This document shows, in pieces, positions 8,612 to 16,988 of a DNA stretch of 64,000 nt (position 1 is its first letter; each line of letters begins with the position of its first letter). The position numbers were made by a program, and so were the translations under genes. The notes under the pieces were generated by a model. The model was not told the DNA's origin. It was given only the letters and a program-made list of their open reading frames with translations, and ran no database searches. Origin of the DNA: Rhodohalobacter sp. 614A (GTDB lineage: Bacteria > Bacteroidota > Rhodothermia > Balneolales > Balneolaceae); contig NZ_JAKEDS010000001.1 of assembly GCF_021462415.1 (NCBI RefSeq), positions 156,173 through 220,172 on the forward strand, in the 5' to 3' direction.

Positions 8612-9427
8612 TTATACAACGCTCAAAAACGATTTCTCATCCCGTTTTGCAGCAATTACCAGCGGACATTGATAATGTGGATGTTGCATGATGTGAACGG
8701 GGCAATCAAACGCCATTTCGATGATTTCGCGCTTGAAAACATCGTTGGGCGTTCCGAGGGCAAAACTTCGCCCTTCTTTCATAATATTGATTTCATCGGC
8801 ATATTGGGCAGCGAGATTCAGATCATGGAGAATCATCAGGACAGCCACATTTTTTCGGGAAAGACGTTTTACCAGATGCATGATGGTGTGCTGGTAAGCA
8901 AGATCGAGATTGGAGAGAGGTTCATCGAGGATCAGGCAGCAAGGGCGTTTTTCTTCAATTCGATCCCAAAGCTGGGCCAGCATCCGGGCAAACTGAACAC
9001 GCTGTTTTTCTCCCCCCGAAAGCGTTGGAAAACTGCGATTCATCAAGTGATCGACACCGGCTTGTTTCATGCACTCCCTTGCAATTCGCTGATCGCGCGG
9101 CGTTTCAAATCCCCGTGAGTGCGGGGTTCGTCCCATCAAAACCACTTCAAGAGATGTAAAAGAAAACGACAGATTCGCGTTTTGCATCATAACGGCACGT
9201 TTTCTGGCAAGGTGACCGTGAGAAATGGTTGATAAGCTTCTTCCCTCAATTAAAATCTCTCCGGAAGTGGGTTTCATATCTCCTGTGAGCGTTTTCAGGA
9301 ATGTGGATTTTCCCGCGCCGTTCTTGCCAAGAATCACAGAAAATTTACCCGGTTCGATATTCATGGAAACATCACGAACCAGTTTTTTGTCGCCAATCTG
9401 AACAGTTATGTTTTTTGCTTCAATCAT
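8612..9427 (-). CDS. hmuV: Heme ABC transporter ATP-binding protein
   Basis: A 271-residue ABC ATPase. It has Walker A LGKNGAGKST (about 34-43), the signature LSGGEKQRV (about 139), Walker B CLILDEP, and the downstream switch histidine in 'LMILHDLNLAA'. By family it powers heme import through the FecCD-type permease encoded just upstream on the same strand (gap about 40 bases). It is the last gene of the heme locus. The closest characterised relatives are HmuV/BhuV/HemV. A vitamin B12 or siderophore ATPase would look similar, but the neighbouring HmuS, HmuY and HmuT homologues make heme by far the likeliest substrate. Confidence 0.9.
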   Translation of the reverse strand: MIEAKNITVQIGDKKLVRDVSMNIEPGKFSVILGKNGAGKSTFLKTLTGDMKPTSGEILIEGRSLSTISHGHLARKRAVMMQNANLSFSFTSLEVVLMGRTPHSRGFETPRDQRIARECMKQAGVDHLMNRSFPTLSGGEKQRVQFARMLAQLWDRIEEKRPCCLILDEPLSNLDLAYQHTIMHLVKRLSRKNVAVLMILHDLNLAAQYADEINIMKEGRSFALGTPNDVFKREIIEMAFDCPVHIMQHPHYQCPLVIAAKRDEKSFLSVV

Positions 9428-9467
9428 ATCTACGGAAAAAGTGAAAAGACAAAAGTAAAAAGTGGCA

Positions 9468-10562
9468 TTATAAATAGCCTCCGAATTCTCTGTTTCTTAG
9501 TAATAGCCACAGAAAAAATGGTGCTCCAATAAATGCCGTAATTACGCCTATGGGCAGCTCTGCCGGGGCTACAATGGTTCGGGCGAGTAAATCTGAGCTT
9601 AACAAAAGCAGTCCGCCCAAAATGGCCGATCCGGGAATCAAAAAGCGATGGTCAGGACCGATCCACAATCTCAAAATGTGTGGCACTACAAGTCCCACAA
9701 AACCGATCACACCGCTCACAGAAACTGCGGCTCCAACAACCAATCCCACAAAGACGATAATCATTTTCTTCAAACGCTCAACTCTCACACCAAGGTGTTT
9801 TGCTTCGGATTCACCAAGAAGTATTGCGTTCAATCCTCTGGATAGCCGCGGCAAAAATATCATGGCTGCCACCAGGAATGGAAGTATCACCCAAACGGAA
9901 CTCCACATGGCTCCGCCAAGGCTGCCGAGGGTCCAGAAAGTTAGGTCGCGGAGCTGGTCGTCATTCGCCAAAAAAATCATGAAACCGATCATGGCATTTG
10001 CCATCGCATTGATAGCAATTCCTGCCAGGAGCATGGTGGCCACATTGGTTTTTCCATTTTTTGTTGAAAGCTGGTAAACCATAATTGTGGCAGTAGTTCC
10101 TCCCACAAATGCGGCAAGAGGCAGCAGAGCGGTTCCCAGAAAATCTATAACAGGCGAGGTTATGGAACTCAAAATCACCATAGCTACTGCTGTTGCCAGT
10201 GCGGCACCGCTGGACACGCCAATCAATCCCGGATCGGCCAATGGATTTCGAAAAAGTCCCTGCATGGAAGCTCCTGAAACAGCAAGTGCCGCGCCGATTA
10301 ATACGGCCAGGATAATGCGGGGTAAGCGAATATTCAGAAGAATAGCCTGTTGAACAGCTTCAAATGACCAACTTGTTGATATACCGATTTGATCGAGAAG
10401 AATCGCCAATACCTGTAACGGTGAAATGGAAACCGCTCCAATTCCAACGGATATTACAATCATCCATAGTAAGAAAATGGTCAGACCGGATATCACGAGA
10501 ATCGATAGCCGAAATCGTGGTGCCGATTTCCAGATGGACAAATATTGGGTTATTGTGCTCAT
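9468..10562 (-). CDS. hmuU: Heme ABC transporter permease (FecCD family)
   Basis: A 364-residue polytopic protein with about nine or ten membrane segments. The FecCD hallmarks are visible: 'LRLPRIILAVLIGAALAVSGASMQGLFRNPLADPGLIGVSSGAAL' in pieces from about residue 75, 'FWTLGSLGGA', 'GVIGFVGLVVPHILRLWIGPDHR' and 'PAELPIGVITAFIGAPFFLWLL'. It forms the transmembrane channel through which heme passes from the binding protein to the cytoplasm. It sits between the binding-protein gene (10684-11625) and the ATPase gene (8612-9427). The 120-base gap before it contains a partial hairpin (TTGAATCAACC…GGTTGAGTTTCAA) that could be an RNA-processing or attenuation element. Confidence 0.92.
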   Translation of the reverse strand: MSTITQYLSIWKSAPRFRLSILVISGLTIFLLWMIVISVGIGAVSISPLQVLAILLDQIGISTSWSFEAVQQAILLNIRLPRIILAVLIGAALAVSGASMQGLFRNPLADPGLIGVSSGAALATAVAMVILSSITSPVIDFLGTALLPLAAFVGGTTATIMVYQLSTKNGKTNVATMLLAGIAINAMANAMIGFMIFLANDDQLRDLTFWTLGSLGGAMWSSVWVILPFLVAAMIFLPRLSRGLNAILLGESEAKHLGVRVERLKKMIIVFVGLVVGAAVSVSGVIGFVGLVVPHILRLWIGPDHRFLIPGSAILGGLLLLSSDLLARTIVAPAELPIGVITAFIGAPFFLWLLLRNREFGGYL

Positions 10563-10683
10563 TTCAAAAATTCATAGGATTCTCTGCAAAAAGAGAAGGT
10601 TCGATTTTAGGAAGAGTTGACAAATTATCTCCTTTGAATCAACCTGGTTGAGTTTCAACTTTTGAAAAAGAATTCCTTTAATC

Positions 10684-11625
10684 TTAAAAATTCTCAGTCA
10701 GTTCAATTCCAGGATGTAACATTTCCATCAAATCGAGTGCGGCCTGACCCACCCGCGGACCAAAATTCAGAAGATAAATCCCTTCCATCGAATAAATTCG
10801 ATCATTCCTGGCGGCATTGGTTAAGCTGATTCCCGGAGCCTTTAAAACACCTTGTTTACCGCCTACACTTTCAATTCCGGCATTCATCATTAAAATTGCA
10901 TCCGGGTTCGCCTCCACCACAGCTTCTGCTGTAAGAGGCTTGTACCCATCAAAAGAGTCGAATGCATTCACGCCTCCGGCAAGTTCAATCATGGTTTTTG
11001 CAGAGTTGTTATTCCCTGCAACCATCAACATGTTAGCGCCTCGAGCATAGATGAAAAGAACCTTGGGCTTTTCCGGCATTCGTTCTCTGGCTGCAGCGGC
11101 TACATCCAAATCTTTTTGAATATTTTGAATGATCTGGCCGGCGGCTTCTTCTTTTCCAAAGATTTTACCAAGCTGTTCAATCCGCTCGAAAGCTCCCTCA
11201 ATCGTTTCGTCAGCCGTCAATTTTAAAAAGGGAATGCCGGTACTTCTGATTTGTTGAATAACTGATTCTGGTCCTGCAGCGGCACTTGCCAAAATTACTG
11301 TTGGAGATACAGAAAGCAGCCCCTCTGCCGAAAGATTTCTTGTAAAGGAAACTTTGGTGTAATTCTCTGTTTCTGTCGGATATGTGCTCGATTCATCCAC
11401 GGCGATAAGATTTTTCGTGGCATCAAGAGCAAAAATAGTTTCCGTCACCGCGCTGCCAATGGAAATCACCCGTGACAGATCCTCAATCGTGACTTCCACT
11501 CCGTCTGACCCGGTAATAGTTTGCTGAGCATTTGCTACCGGAACGGCTAATACCAGCATCAAAAGAAAAGCAACTATCTTAACAATGAACCCGTCAGTTG
11601 CGTTGAGTTTTAAAAACCTCATCAT
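10684..11625 (-). CDS. hmuT: Heme-binding periplasmic protein
   Basis: A 313-residue cluster A-III solute-binding protein (BtuF/HmuT type). A signal peptide (FLLMLVLAVPVANAQQ) precedes the N-lobe with 'RVISIGSAVTETIFAL' and the C-lobe with 'NPDAILMMNAGIESVGG' and 'GVLKAPGISLTNAARNDRIYSM'. By family it carries heme from the outer-membrane receptor to HmuU. A tyrosine in 'STYPTETENYTKV' falls in the region where ShuT/PhuT-type proteins carry their heme ligand, but the exact ligand cannot be assigned by eye. Its ATG overlaps the end of the upstream heme-degrading-factor gene by 4 bases, so the two are translationally coupled. Confidence 0.9.
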   Translation of the reverse strand: MMRFLKLNATDGFIVKIVAFLLMLVLAVPVANAQQTITGSDGVEVTIEDLSRVISIGSAVTETIFALDATKNLIAVDESSTYPTETENYTKVSFTRNLSAEGLLSVSPTVILASAAAGPESVIQQIRSTGIPFLKLTADETIEGAFERIEQLGKIFGKEEAAGQIIQNIQKDLDVAAAARERMPEKPKVLFIYARGANMLMVAGNNNSAKTMIELAGGVNAFDSFDGYKPLTAEAVVEANPDAILMMNAGIESVGGKQGVLKAPGISLTNAARNDRIYSMEGIYLLNFGPRVGQAALDLMEMLHPGIELTENF

Positions 11626-12695
11626 ACCCCAACCTCCATTTGCTTCAGTTGATTTGTGATCGCTCTCCAGGAATCCAGTTCGGGTTTCCCCGGTTTGCGT
11701 GCTCCAAAAAATGTGGTGATGGCATTTCCCTCTTCATCAAAAATTTCCAGAGAAGTCACAATTCCATCTTCCGTTGGTTTCTCCACAATGAAGGATTCGG
11801 CGATATGATCTTCCCGAAGGTGGAGATTAAAACCGGGATCAAGAACATTCAACCAGTTGTCCATCACTTTTATCCGGTTGACCGGGCCACTGTGAATTTG
11901 AATCATTCCCGGACTGCTGACAAATACCATAATGGGCACTTCGTTTTGTGAGGCGAGATTCAGCATTTTCTGTGTCGCATCATTCGAAAGCTTCCAGGTA
12001 AATTTCTGGTCAGCCAACTTCAGGGCATCTGTTCGGTCTACTTTATACTTTCGCAAAAGTGGATAAAAATCATGAGTATCTTTCAGTTCCGACCATTTAC
12101 CAAGGAATTCTTCTTTATTTACATCTTCTGCAGAAATAGTTTTATCTTTTTTGATTGTCTCCGAGATCTCGATGGCTGATGACTGATCTTCTGATCGAAA
12201 TTCCTCAACAATAGCCTGATAGAGATGCTGCCTTTCCGGTTCTTTGAGATAAATCTTGTGAACAGCTGTTCCCGCCTTATCAAAAAACTGGAGGCTGTAA
12301 AGTGTTCCCCTCGGATTTTCTACCGGAACAGCAAACCCAAATCCCCAGCGTTTGTGAAATACTCGAAGATCAATCTGTTCATCCAAAACCAATCCTACGT
12401 GGCCGGAAAATGAGATATTCTGATAGGTTCCGGTTTTTTCGTGAACCGCAGATTCGTTCCGGGTTAAAGCCATCACTTCGCCCAGTGATTCAACAGCTTT
12501 AAGAATTTCCTCCCAATCAGGCTTCAGCCGGATTACCGTTTTGCCATCGCAAATAGAAGCAACCAGCTCGGCTTCTGAAACGCCCAGTTCATCTGCCGCA
12601 TTTTTGGTTCTAAGCCTGGGATTATCTGCCTTTAGCTGGTCCCAGCGTTCTTTTAGATTATTGGATGTGGAACGTTCTTCTACTGTAGTATTCAT
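11622..12695 (-). CDS. hmuS: Hemin-degrading factor (HmuS/ChuS family)
   Basis: A 357-residue cytoplasmic protein made of two tandem HemS/ChuX-like halves. The N-terminal half contains 'NLKERWDQLKADNPRLRTKNAADELGVSEAELVA' in pieces and 'FGFAVPVENPRGTLYSLQFFDKAGTAVHKIYL'. The C-terminal half repeats the pattern with 'KWSELKDTHDFYPLLRKYKVDRTDALKLA' and 'SLEIFDEEGNAITTFFGARKPGKPELDSW'. By family it binds imported heme and degrades it or passes it on. It lies directly upstream of hmuT with a 4-base overlap. The length is normal for the family. A terminator-like hairpin (12709-12773) lies between it and hmuY, so expression may depend on readthrough or a separate promoter. Confidence 0.92.
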   Translation of the reverse strand: MNTTVEERSTSNNLKERWDQLKADNPRLRTKNAADELGVSEAELVASICDGKTVIRLKPDWEEILKAVESLGEVMALTRNESAVHEKTGTYQNISFSGHVGLVLDEQIDLRVFHKRWGFGFAVPVENPRGTLYSLQFFDKAGTAVHKIYLKEPERQHLYQAIVEEFRSEDQSSAIEISETIKKDKTISAEDVNKEEFLGKWSELKDTHDFYPLLRKYKVDRTDALKLADQKFTWKLSNDATQKMLNLASQNEVPIMVFVSSPGMIQIHSGPVNRIKVMDNWLNVLDPGFNLHLREDHIAESFIVEKPTEDGIVTSLEIFDEEGNAITTFFGARKPGKPELDSWRAITNQLKQMEVGV

Positions 12696-12708
12696 GGATG
12701 TGTATCAT

Positions 12709-12773
12709 TCATTAAAAAAGAAAAGACCAGCCTCAATTTTCTAATGATGGAAGAATAAAATCGAAGCTGGTCT
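12709..12773 (-). terminator. Terminator or attenuator after hmuY
   Basis: AGACCAGC at 12724-12731 pairs with GCTGGTCT at 12766-12773. On the minus strand the stem is followed by TTTCTTTTTT. It lies between the hmuY stop codon and the hmuS start, inside the heme locus. It probably sets a higher level of the surface proteins (hmuR, hmuY) than of the inner-membrane and cytoplasmic proteins. Confidence 0.6.
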
Positions 12774-12788
12774 CGTGGGTTGGATAAA

Positions 12789-13430
12789 TTATTCTAAGTC
12801 TCTTACCCCTTCTTGGAGTTGGATGGTGTATTCAAATGTATAATGTCTACCGGGGTTATCCTCATCATTAAAATCTTCGCTAGTAACGTCGGGATTACCC
12901 TTGTAGTAACTTAGGATTTGTACTTTAGCGTAATGATTGCCATCCGCAGTCCTCACTACAATAGTCTTGTCAGGTAAAGGAATAATTCCATGGGGAGGAG
13001 TTCCTTCAAAGCCAGTGTAATGGTACCACCCATTATCAGTGCCGGTAGGTATTGCAAGTATTTCTGCTTCATCAATATTATATCCCTCTGCGGGTGCAAT
13101 AGCAACGCTATTGAATGATGCATCAAGAACAATGGCTCCTCCTGAACCCGGTCCACTTATACCACTATTTGTTAGAATGGTTGTAGCATTAAATGCAAGA
13201 TCCCATTCCGTTGAGGCTGAGTCAGCGGAATCTACAATCTCGCCGGTTCTGAGACTGAAAAAAGCATATTGACCATCTGCATTAAGATCTTCTACAGTAT
13301 TTGCTTCAACTTCCGGTTCTGGTTCGTCGGAGCCGCTCCCATTGTCATCGCAAGAGCTGAAGAAAAGCAGCCCAAAAACGGTTAACAAGGAAAGTAAAAA
13401 TGAATGTTTGGTTTGTATTGATTGAATCAT
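12789..13430 (-). CDS. hmuY: HmuY-family heme-binding lipoprotein
   Basis: A 213-residue lipoprotein. The signal peptide ends in a lipobox (LLFFSSC, lipidated Cys at about residue 27), followed by an acidic flexible linker (DEPEPEVEANTVEDL). The folded domain has family features: 'YAFFSLRTGEIVDS', 'STEWDLAFNATTILTNSG' and 'GSGGAIVLD'. HmuY proteins bind heme extracellularly and hand it to a TonB-dependent receptor. The gene lies 58 bases downstream of the receptor gene on the same strand. A strong hairpin follows it. The axial histidines known from the Porphyromonas protein are not obviously conserved here; other HmuY homologues use different ligands such as methionine. Confidence 0.85.
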   Translation of the reverse strand: MIQSIQTKHSFLLSLLTVFGLLFFSSCDDNGSGSDEPEPEVEANTVEDLNADGQYAFFSLRTGEIVDSADSASTEWDLAFNATTILTNSGISGPGSGGAIVLDASFNSVAIAPAEGYNIDEAEILAIPTGTDNGWYHYTGFEGTPPHGIIPLPDKTIVVRTADGNHYAKVQILSYYKGNPDVTSEDFNDEDNPGRHYTFEYTIQLQEGVRDLE

Positions 13431-13488
13431 CTGTTTATTTGCGTGATTTGTTTTAGTGATATGATTTTGTGTATTACTGAAAAATGGT

Positions 13489-15771
13489 TTAGAATCGGAC
13501 AGAGGCTTGCAGATACCACAATCGACCGGGAAGATTTGGTGTGTTGACGTCGGTATGATCGAGCAGGTTATCTACGCCCGCCTGAAGGGTGAATTTTTCG
13601 AACAACCTTTTTGAAGCCGATGCATTCCAAAGCATATAGGAATCTTCGTATTCACCGCCATCTACATAGCTGTTTCCGTTGCTGTCATACAGTCCGTATT
13701 GGCCCCGGAAAATTCCGCGTAAACTCGCTCCCCATCCGGCTTCATTATCATAGAAAAGCTTCACATTGCCGGAATGTTTAGATCTGTTGAACATCGGTTC
13801 ATAGGAAGAAAATGTTCGTGTAACCACTTCTCCCTGTTCATCCTGTACCGTTCGTTCTTCTTCAAACAGGCGTCTGGCATCCAGGAATTGATATCCTACA
13901 GATGCCTGGAAATTTGGATTCAACGTCCATCGAACTTCTGTCTCAATCCCCTGTGTGTACACATCATGCAGATTGAAATAGCTAAAGACTGACTGTCCAT
14001 TGGTTTTCCGCGCAATCGGGGAGGTTTCAATTAAATCGGTTACATTATTTCTGAAAAGGTTGATGCGCCACCGGATGCGTTCGGTCACATCCAGATCTAC
14101 ACCAAAGTTGGCCGCCCACGATGACTCTGCTTTGATTTCCTCCAGATTACTCAGCGGAATCAAAATCTGGGCGATGTTTCCTTCACTTTGCAATTGCTCA
14201 ATTCCTTCTGTAACCGTGCTTGATCCGAATACGCTGTAACCGGCTGTAGGATTGGTAAAATCGAGGAAGAGCTGCCGAAATTCAGGAGCTTTAAAACCTC
14301 TTCCGATGGAGCCACGAAGCTGAATCCGGTCCGTCAGATTAAACCGGGCTGAAAATTTCGGACTAATCTGTGAACTGTATTCACTGTGAGAATCAAACCG
14401 AAAGCCACCTGTTACTTCAAATTTTTGAGTCGGAATCCAGCTATGCTGAAGAAATACAAATTGAGTCGTAAAATTCGGTTGGCTGGGATATCTCTCCGCG
14501 TCCAGCCTCTCTAAAACCACGCCGGTTCCAAGTACAGAATGGTGTTGCTCCGTCCATCGGTAAGTCGCCTGCAATTCCGGCTTGTTGTAATATTGGTTGA
14601 ACTCCGTGTATTCATAAACCTCTCCCGATTCCCGGAATGTCAGATCCGTCACGGTTTTATAGAAACTGGTCATCCAGCTCAGGTCAAAGTTTAAGCGGTC
14701 AACCGGAGTGTAGGTCAGCGTGGGTTTTGCTACAAAATCATCCTGGGATGCATATGAATCCAGTATTTGCTGATCGCCATCGGATGAGCTAATAGAACTC
14801 AGATTGTCCTGGGTTTCTGTGAAATACCGTGCAGAGGCATCAAGAATAAGCCTGTCCGAAATTTCCAGATCCGTATTGTAACTAAATGTATAGTTTTCAA
14901 ATTCGGGAACGGTTTGGGAAATGGAATTCGGATTCAGGCTATAGCCGCCAGAGCTGTTTCTGTTGATGAATAAATCATTTTGCCATTGCGATGTGTTAAA
15001 GCTCACATCTCCGCTTAAATCGAGGGTATTATTTTCGCCATAACGCGACGTGAGGCCCGCTGAAAAAGGAGCGGCGCTGTTTTCTGTAATAATATTAATG
15101 ACACCAGCCAGTGCATCACTTCCCCAAAGTGCAGACGAGGGGCCCTTCACAATTTCAATCTGTTTCACATTCCTGACTGAAATTCTCGTCAGGTCCAGGG
15201 TTCCGGCTGTTCTTCCAATGACCGGGTTTCCGTCAATCATGATAAGTGTGTAATCTGATGCAAAACCCTGCACCTGGATTCCGGTACCATGATCGTTAAC
15301 CACTTGTAAACCTGTTTGTTCACCTAAAATATCACTCAGCCGCAAGCTGCCGGATGACTGAATTTGCCGATCAGGGACAACAGTAACAGGGATTGTAACC
15401 TCTTCAATATCGCGCTGCGTTCGGGTCGCTGTTACCACAACCGTTTCAGATTCATAAATAGAAGGCCTCATTTCAAGTGAAATCGTTTCGCCCTCAATTT
15501 CACTGAGTTGATATGTATGCTTTGCAGATTCATAGCCAACGCGGGAAGTTATCAGGGTGATTTTTTCACTCCCCGCCGCTTTATTGTTTAAGCTTATCTC
15601 AAAAAAACCATCAGTATTACTGACGGTGGTTATTTCTAGATCTCTTACCTGTATGTGTACATCTTCAATAGGTTCCTTGTCTTTATTTACGACAATCCCC
15701 CGAATGATTTGTGCCCCCGCTGAGCCGGTAAAAAGTATCATCATTATGATGACGAGGAAAAATGTTCGCAT
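13489..15771 (-). CDS. hmuR: TonB-dependent heme receptor
   Basis: A 760-residue outer-membrane receptor. It has a signal peptide, then a carboxypeptidase-regulatory-like domain (about 22-105, 'IRGIVVNKDKEPIEDVHIQVRD'). A TonB box region (ESETVVVTATR) and the plug domain follow (about 125-230, 'DILGEQTGLQVVNDHG…IMIDGNPVIGRTAGTLDL' and 'VKGPSSALWGSDALAGVINIIT'). The 22-stranded barrel ends in the classic terminal aromatic residue (YLQASVRF). It imports heme across the outer membrane with energy from TonB. It is the first gene of the heme locus and is transcribed from the region carrying the tandem TCTAAA/TTTAGA operator at 15814-15841. Confidence 0.92.
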   Translation of the reverse strand: MRTFFLVIIMMILFTGSAGAQIIRGIVVNKDKEPIEDVHIQVRDLEITTVSNTDGFFEISLNNKAAGSEKITLITSRVGYESAKHTYQLSEIEGETISLEMRPSIYESETVVVTATRTQRDIEEVTIPVTVVPDRQIQSSGSLRLSDILGEQTGLQVVNDHGTGIQVQGFASDYTLIMIDGNPVIGRTAGTLDLTRISVRNVKQIEIVKGPSSALWGSDALAGVINIITENSAAPFSAGLTSRYGENNTLDLSGDVSFNTSQWQNDLFINRNSSGGYSLNPNSISQTVPEFENYTFSYNTDLEISDRLILDASARYFTETQDNLSSISSSDGDQQILDSYASQDDFVAKPTLTYTPVDRLNFDLSWMTSFYKTVTDLTFRESGEVYEYTEFNQYYNKPELQATYRWTEQHHSVLGTGVVLERLDAERYPSQPNFTTQFVFLQHSWIPTQKFEVTGGFRFDSHSEYSSQISPKFSARFNLTDRIQLRGSIGRGFKAPEFRQLFLDFTNPTAGYSVFGSSTVTEGIEQLQSEGNIAQILIPLSNLEEIKAESSWAANFGVDLDVTERIRWRINLFRNNVTDLIETSPIARKTNGQSVFSYFNLHDVYTQGIETEVRWTLNPNFQASVGYQFLDARRLFEEERTVQDEQGEVVTRTFSSYEPMFNRSKHSGNVKLFYDNEAGWGASLRGIFRGQYGLYDSNGNSYVDGGEYEDSYMLWNASASKRLFEKFTLQAGVDNLLDHTDVNTPNLPGRLWYLQASVRF

Positions 15772-15813
15772 GAAAAATCAGTTGCGTTTTATTTGTTCTG
15801 TAGTTAAATAAGG

Positions 15814-15841
15814 GTCTAAATTTATTTAGACTGAATCTAAA
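15814..15841. promoter_or_regulatory. Tandem inverted-repeat operator upstream of the heme locus
   Basis: The perfect palindrome GTCTAAAT-TT-ATTTAGAC (15814-15831) overlaps a second one, TTTAGA-CTGAA-TCTAAA (15825-15841). This gives three alternating half-sites spaced 4 and 5 bases apart. It lies 43-70 bases upstream of the heme receptor start and within the divergent region shared with the transposase-derived ORF. The TTTAGA/TCTAAA arms resemble sites of DtxR/MntR-type metal regulators more than a classical Fur box. Identity of the regulator is inferred. Confidence 0.6.
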
Positions 15842-15900
15842 CAGAAAATTATTTTATTCAAATATTTGGTTCTCCATTTCGAGAAAAAGAGGCAAGAATA

Positions 15901-16570
15901 GAACATGACTATTTCAAAAGAAATAAATCATGGTAAATATCTGATTATTAATGAAAAACAAGTACGTAAATCGTTCAAAAATTAGCGAAGCAAAATTCCG
16001 GGAAATTGTACGGTTTTTTTCCATTGATTTAACCGCTATACAAATTGCTGAACTAACAGGTTTAAATCGCAATACCATAAACCGGTATCTAACTGAAATT
16101 CGAAAAAAAATTACTCGTTATTCCGAAATATCCTCTCCCCTAACCGAACAAAAAATACCTGAATATAAGCTTCAGGACACCGACCAATTTTCCATTCTGA
16201 TCAAAGAACTTGAATCCAAAATTTATACGGAAATCATCCCAAAGAGAGTTGGATTTAAGGGAAATAGCTTACATAACCCAGCTTTTCTAAATCAATCAGG
16301 ATACGATTTGATTATCACTCTTGATGATGGAAATCACTATTTTTTGGGAGAAAAAAACTCCGATTCTTTAAAACACCGAACCAAACTCAACAGGATTGAG
16401 AGCTTCTGGGGAAATGCAAAATCACGGCTGGCAAAATTTAAAGGAATGCATTCTTCAACTTTCCGTTATCATGTAAAGGAGTGCGAATTTCGATACAATA
16501 ACCGGGACAAAGATCTCTACCAACTTCTACTAAAAATCCTCAGGAAAGACCCGTTGTTTTAGTCATGCTC
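15901..16570 (+). mobile_element. Decayed IS1595-family insertion sequence
   Basis: The ends GAACATGACTA (15901-15911) and TAGTCATGCTC (16560-16570) form an inverted repeat matching 10 of 11 bases. They bracket one transposase-derived ORF, and a total of about 670 bp is near the usual size of small IS1595-type elements. The flanking octamers CAAGAATA (15893-15900) and CAAGATTG (16571-16578) match at six of eight positions, as expected for an aged 8-bp target duplication. A 10-base direct repeat ACATGACTAT also occurs at 15903-15912 and 16601-16610. Confidence 0.6.
15951..16562 (+). CDS. IS1595 transposase-derived protein lacking catalytic aspartates
   Basis: A 203-residue intact frame. The N-terminus (about 1-60, 'SKISEAKFREIVRFFSIDLTAIQIAELTGLNRNTINRYLTEIR' in pieces) is the HTH domain of IS1595-family transposases. 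The C-terminus (about 140-203, 'LNRIESFWGNAKSRLAKF', 'HVKECEFRYNNR', 'LYQLLLKILRKDPLF') matches their last catalytic block and tail. The middle is shortened and diverged. The segments that normally hold the first Asp (a VDESYFG-like motif) and the second Asp (an HSDGWRGY-like motif) are absent; 'FLNQSGYDLII' stands in the second place. It is therefore probably unable to transpose. The frame has no stop or frameshift despite this, which is unusual for simple decay. It is divergent from the heme operon. Confidence 0.75.
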   Translation: MKNKYVNRSKISEAKFREIVRFFSIDLTAIQIAELTGLNRNTINRYLTEIRKKITRYSEISSPLTEQKIPEYKLQDTDQFSILIKELESKIYTEIIPKRVGFKGNSLHNPAFLNQSGYDLIITLDDGNHYFLGEKNSDSLKHRTKLNRIESFWGNAKSRLAKFKGMHSSTFRYHVKECEFRYNNRDKDLYQLLLKILRKDPLF

Positions 16571-16655
16571 CAAGATTGGAACTTTAAAAACCGAAGGAAT
16601 ACATGACTATCTAAATGTAAAAGGTTGTTTCTGCCCGCTGTTATGTTATCAAAAA

Positions 16656-16988
16656 TCAGGACGATTTCTCCACACACATCGGGCATTCCACCCACTCTTC
16701 ACTTGGAATATGTTCAATCGCCTTTGGACTGTTGCCGCGTTCAAACACAGGTTTGAAAAGTACGTTACCTTCTGCCTGCTCATTTCCGCAGGTATGGCAA
16801 GCCACATCATGATCAATTCGGAGAGGCGTGTACCCGGTAATCACCCAGCCATCGTGCCCCTGGTGCGAAGCCAGGCTTTCCAACGCAGCTCTGACTGTCT
16901 GTGATTTGTTCCCGCTGTAAAATTTATCCGCAAGCTCCTGCAGCAGATCAACAGTAGAATTGTCGAGTGTAAAATTAAGACGCTTCAT
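16656..16988 (-). CDS. Ribbon-helix-helix regulator with zinc-finger-like cysteines
   Basis: A 110-residue protein. The N-terminus (about 1-43, MKRLNFTLDNSTVDLLQELA and a following KSQTVRAALESL helix) is a ribbon-helix-helix DNA-binding domain of CopG/NikR type. The rest carries a CHTCG motif and a later CPMC pair, together a likely zinc or other metal site. I chose the ATG at 16988; the longer frame starts with TTG at 17012. The gene overlaps the end of the upstream MerC-type gene by 14 bases, so the two are coupled. The palindrome upstream of that gene (17457-17493) is a natural autoregulatory target. A metal-responsive repressor is the likeliest role (inference). Confidence 0.7.
   Translation of the reverse strand: MKRLNFTLDNSTVDLLQELADKFYSGNKSQTVRAALESLASHQGHDGWVITGYTPLRIDHDVACHTCGNEQAEGNVLFKPVFERGNSPKAIEHIPSEEWVECPMCVEKSS

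Noticed and set aside
9550..10077. 175-residue plus-strand open frame opposite the heme permease
   Set aside because: The opposite strand encodes the FecCD permease with clear family motifs, so this frame is a shadow.
16601..16610. ACATGACTAT as the right end of the IS element
   Set aside because: It is a direct, not inverted, copy of 15903-15912. The inverted end at 16560-16570 with flanking near-duplication fits better.
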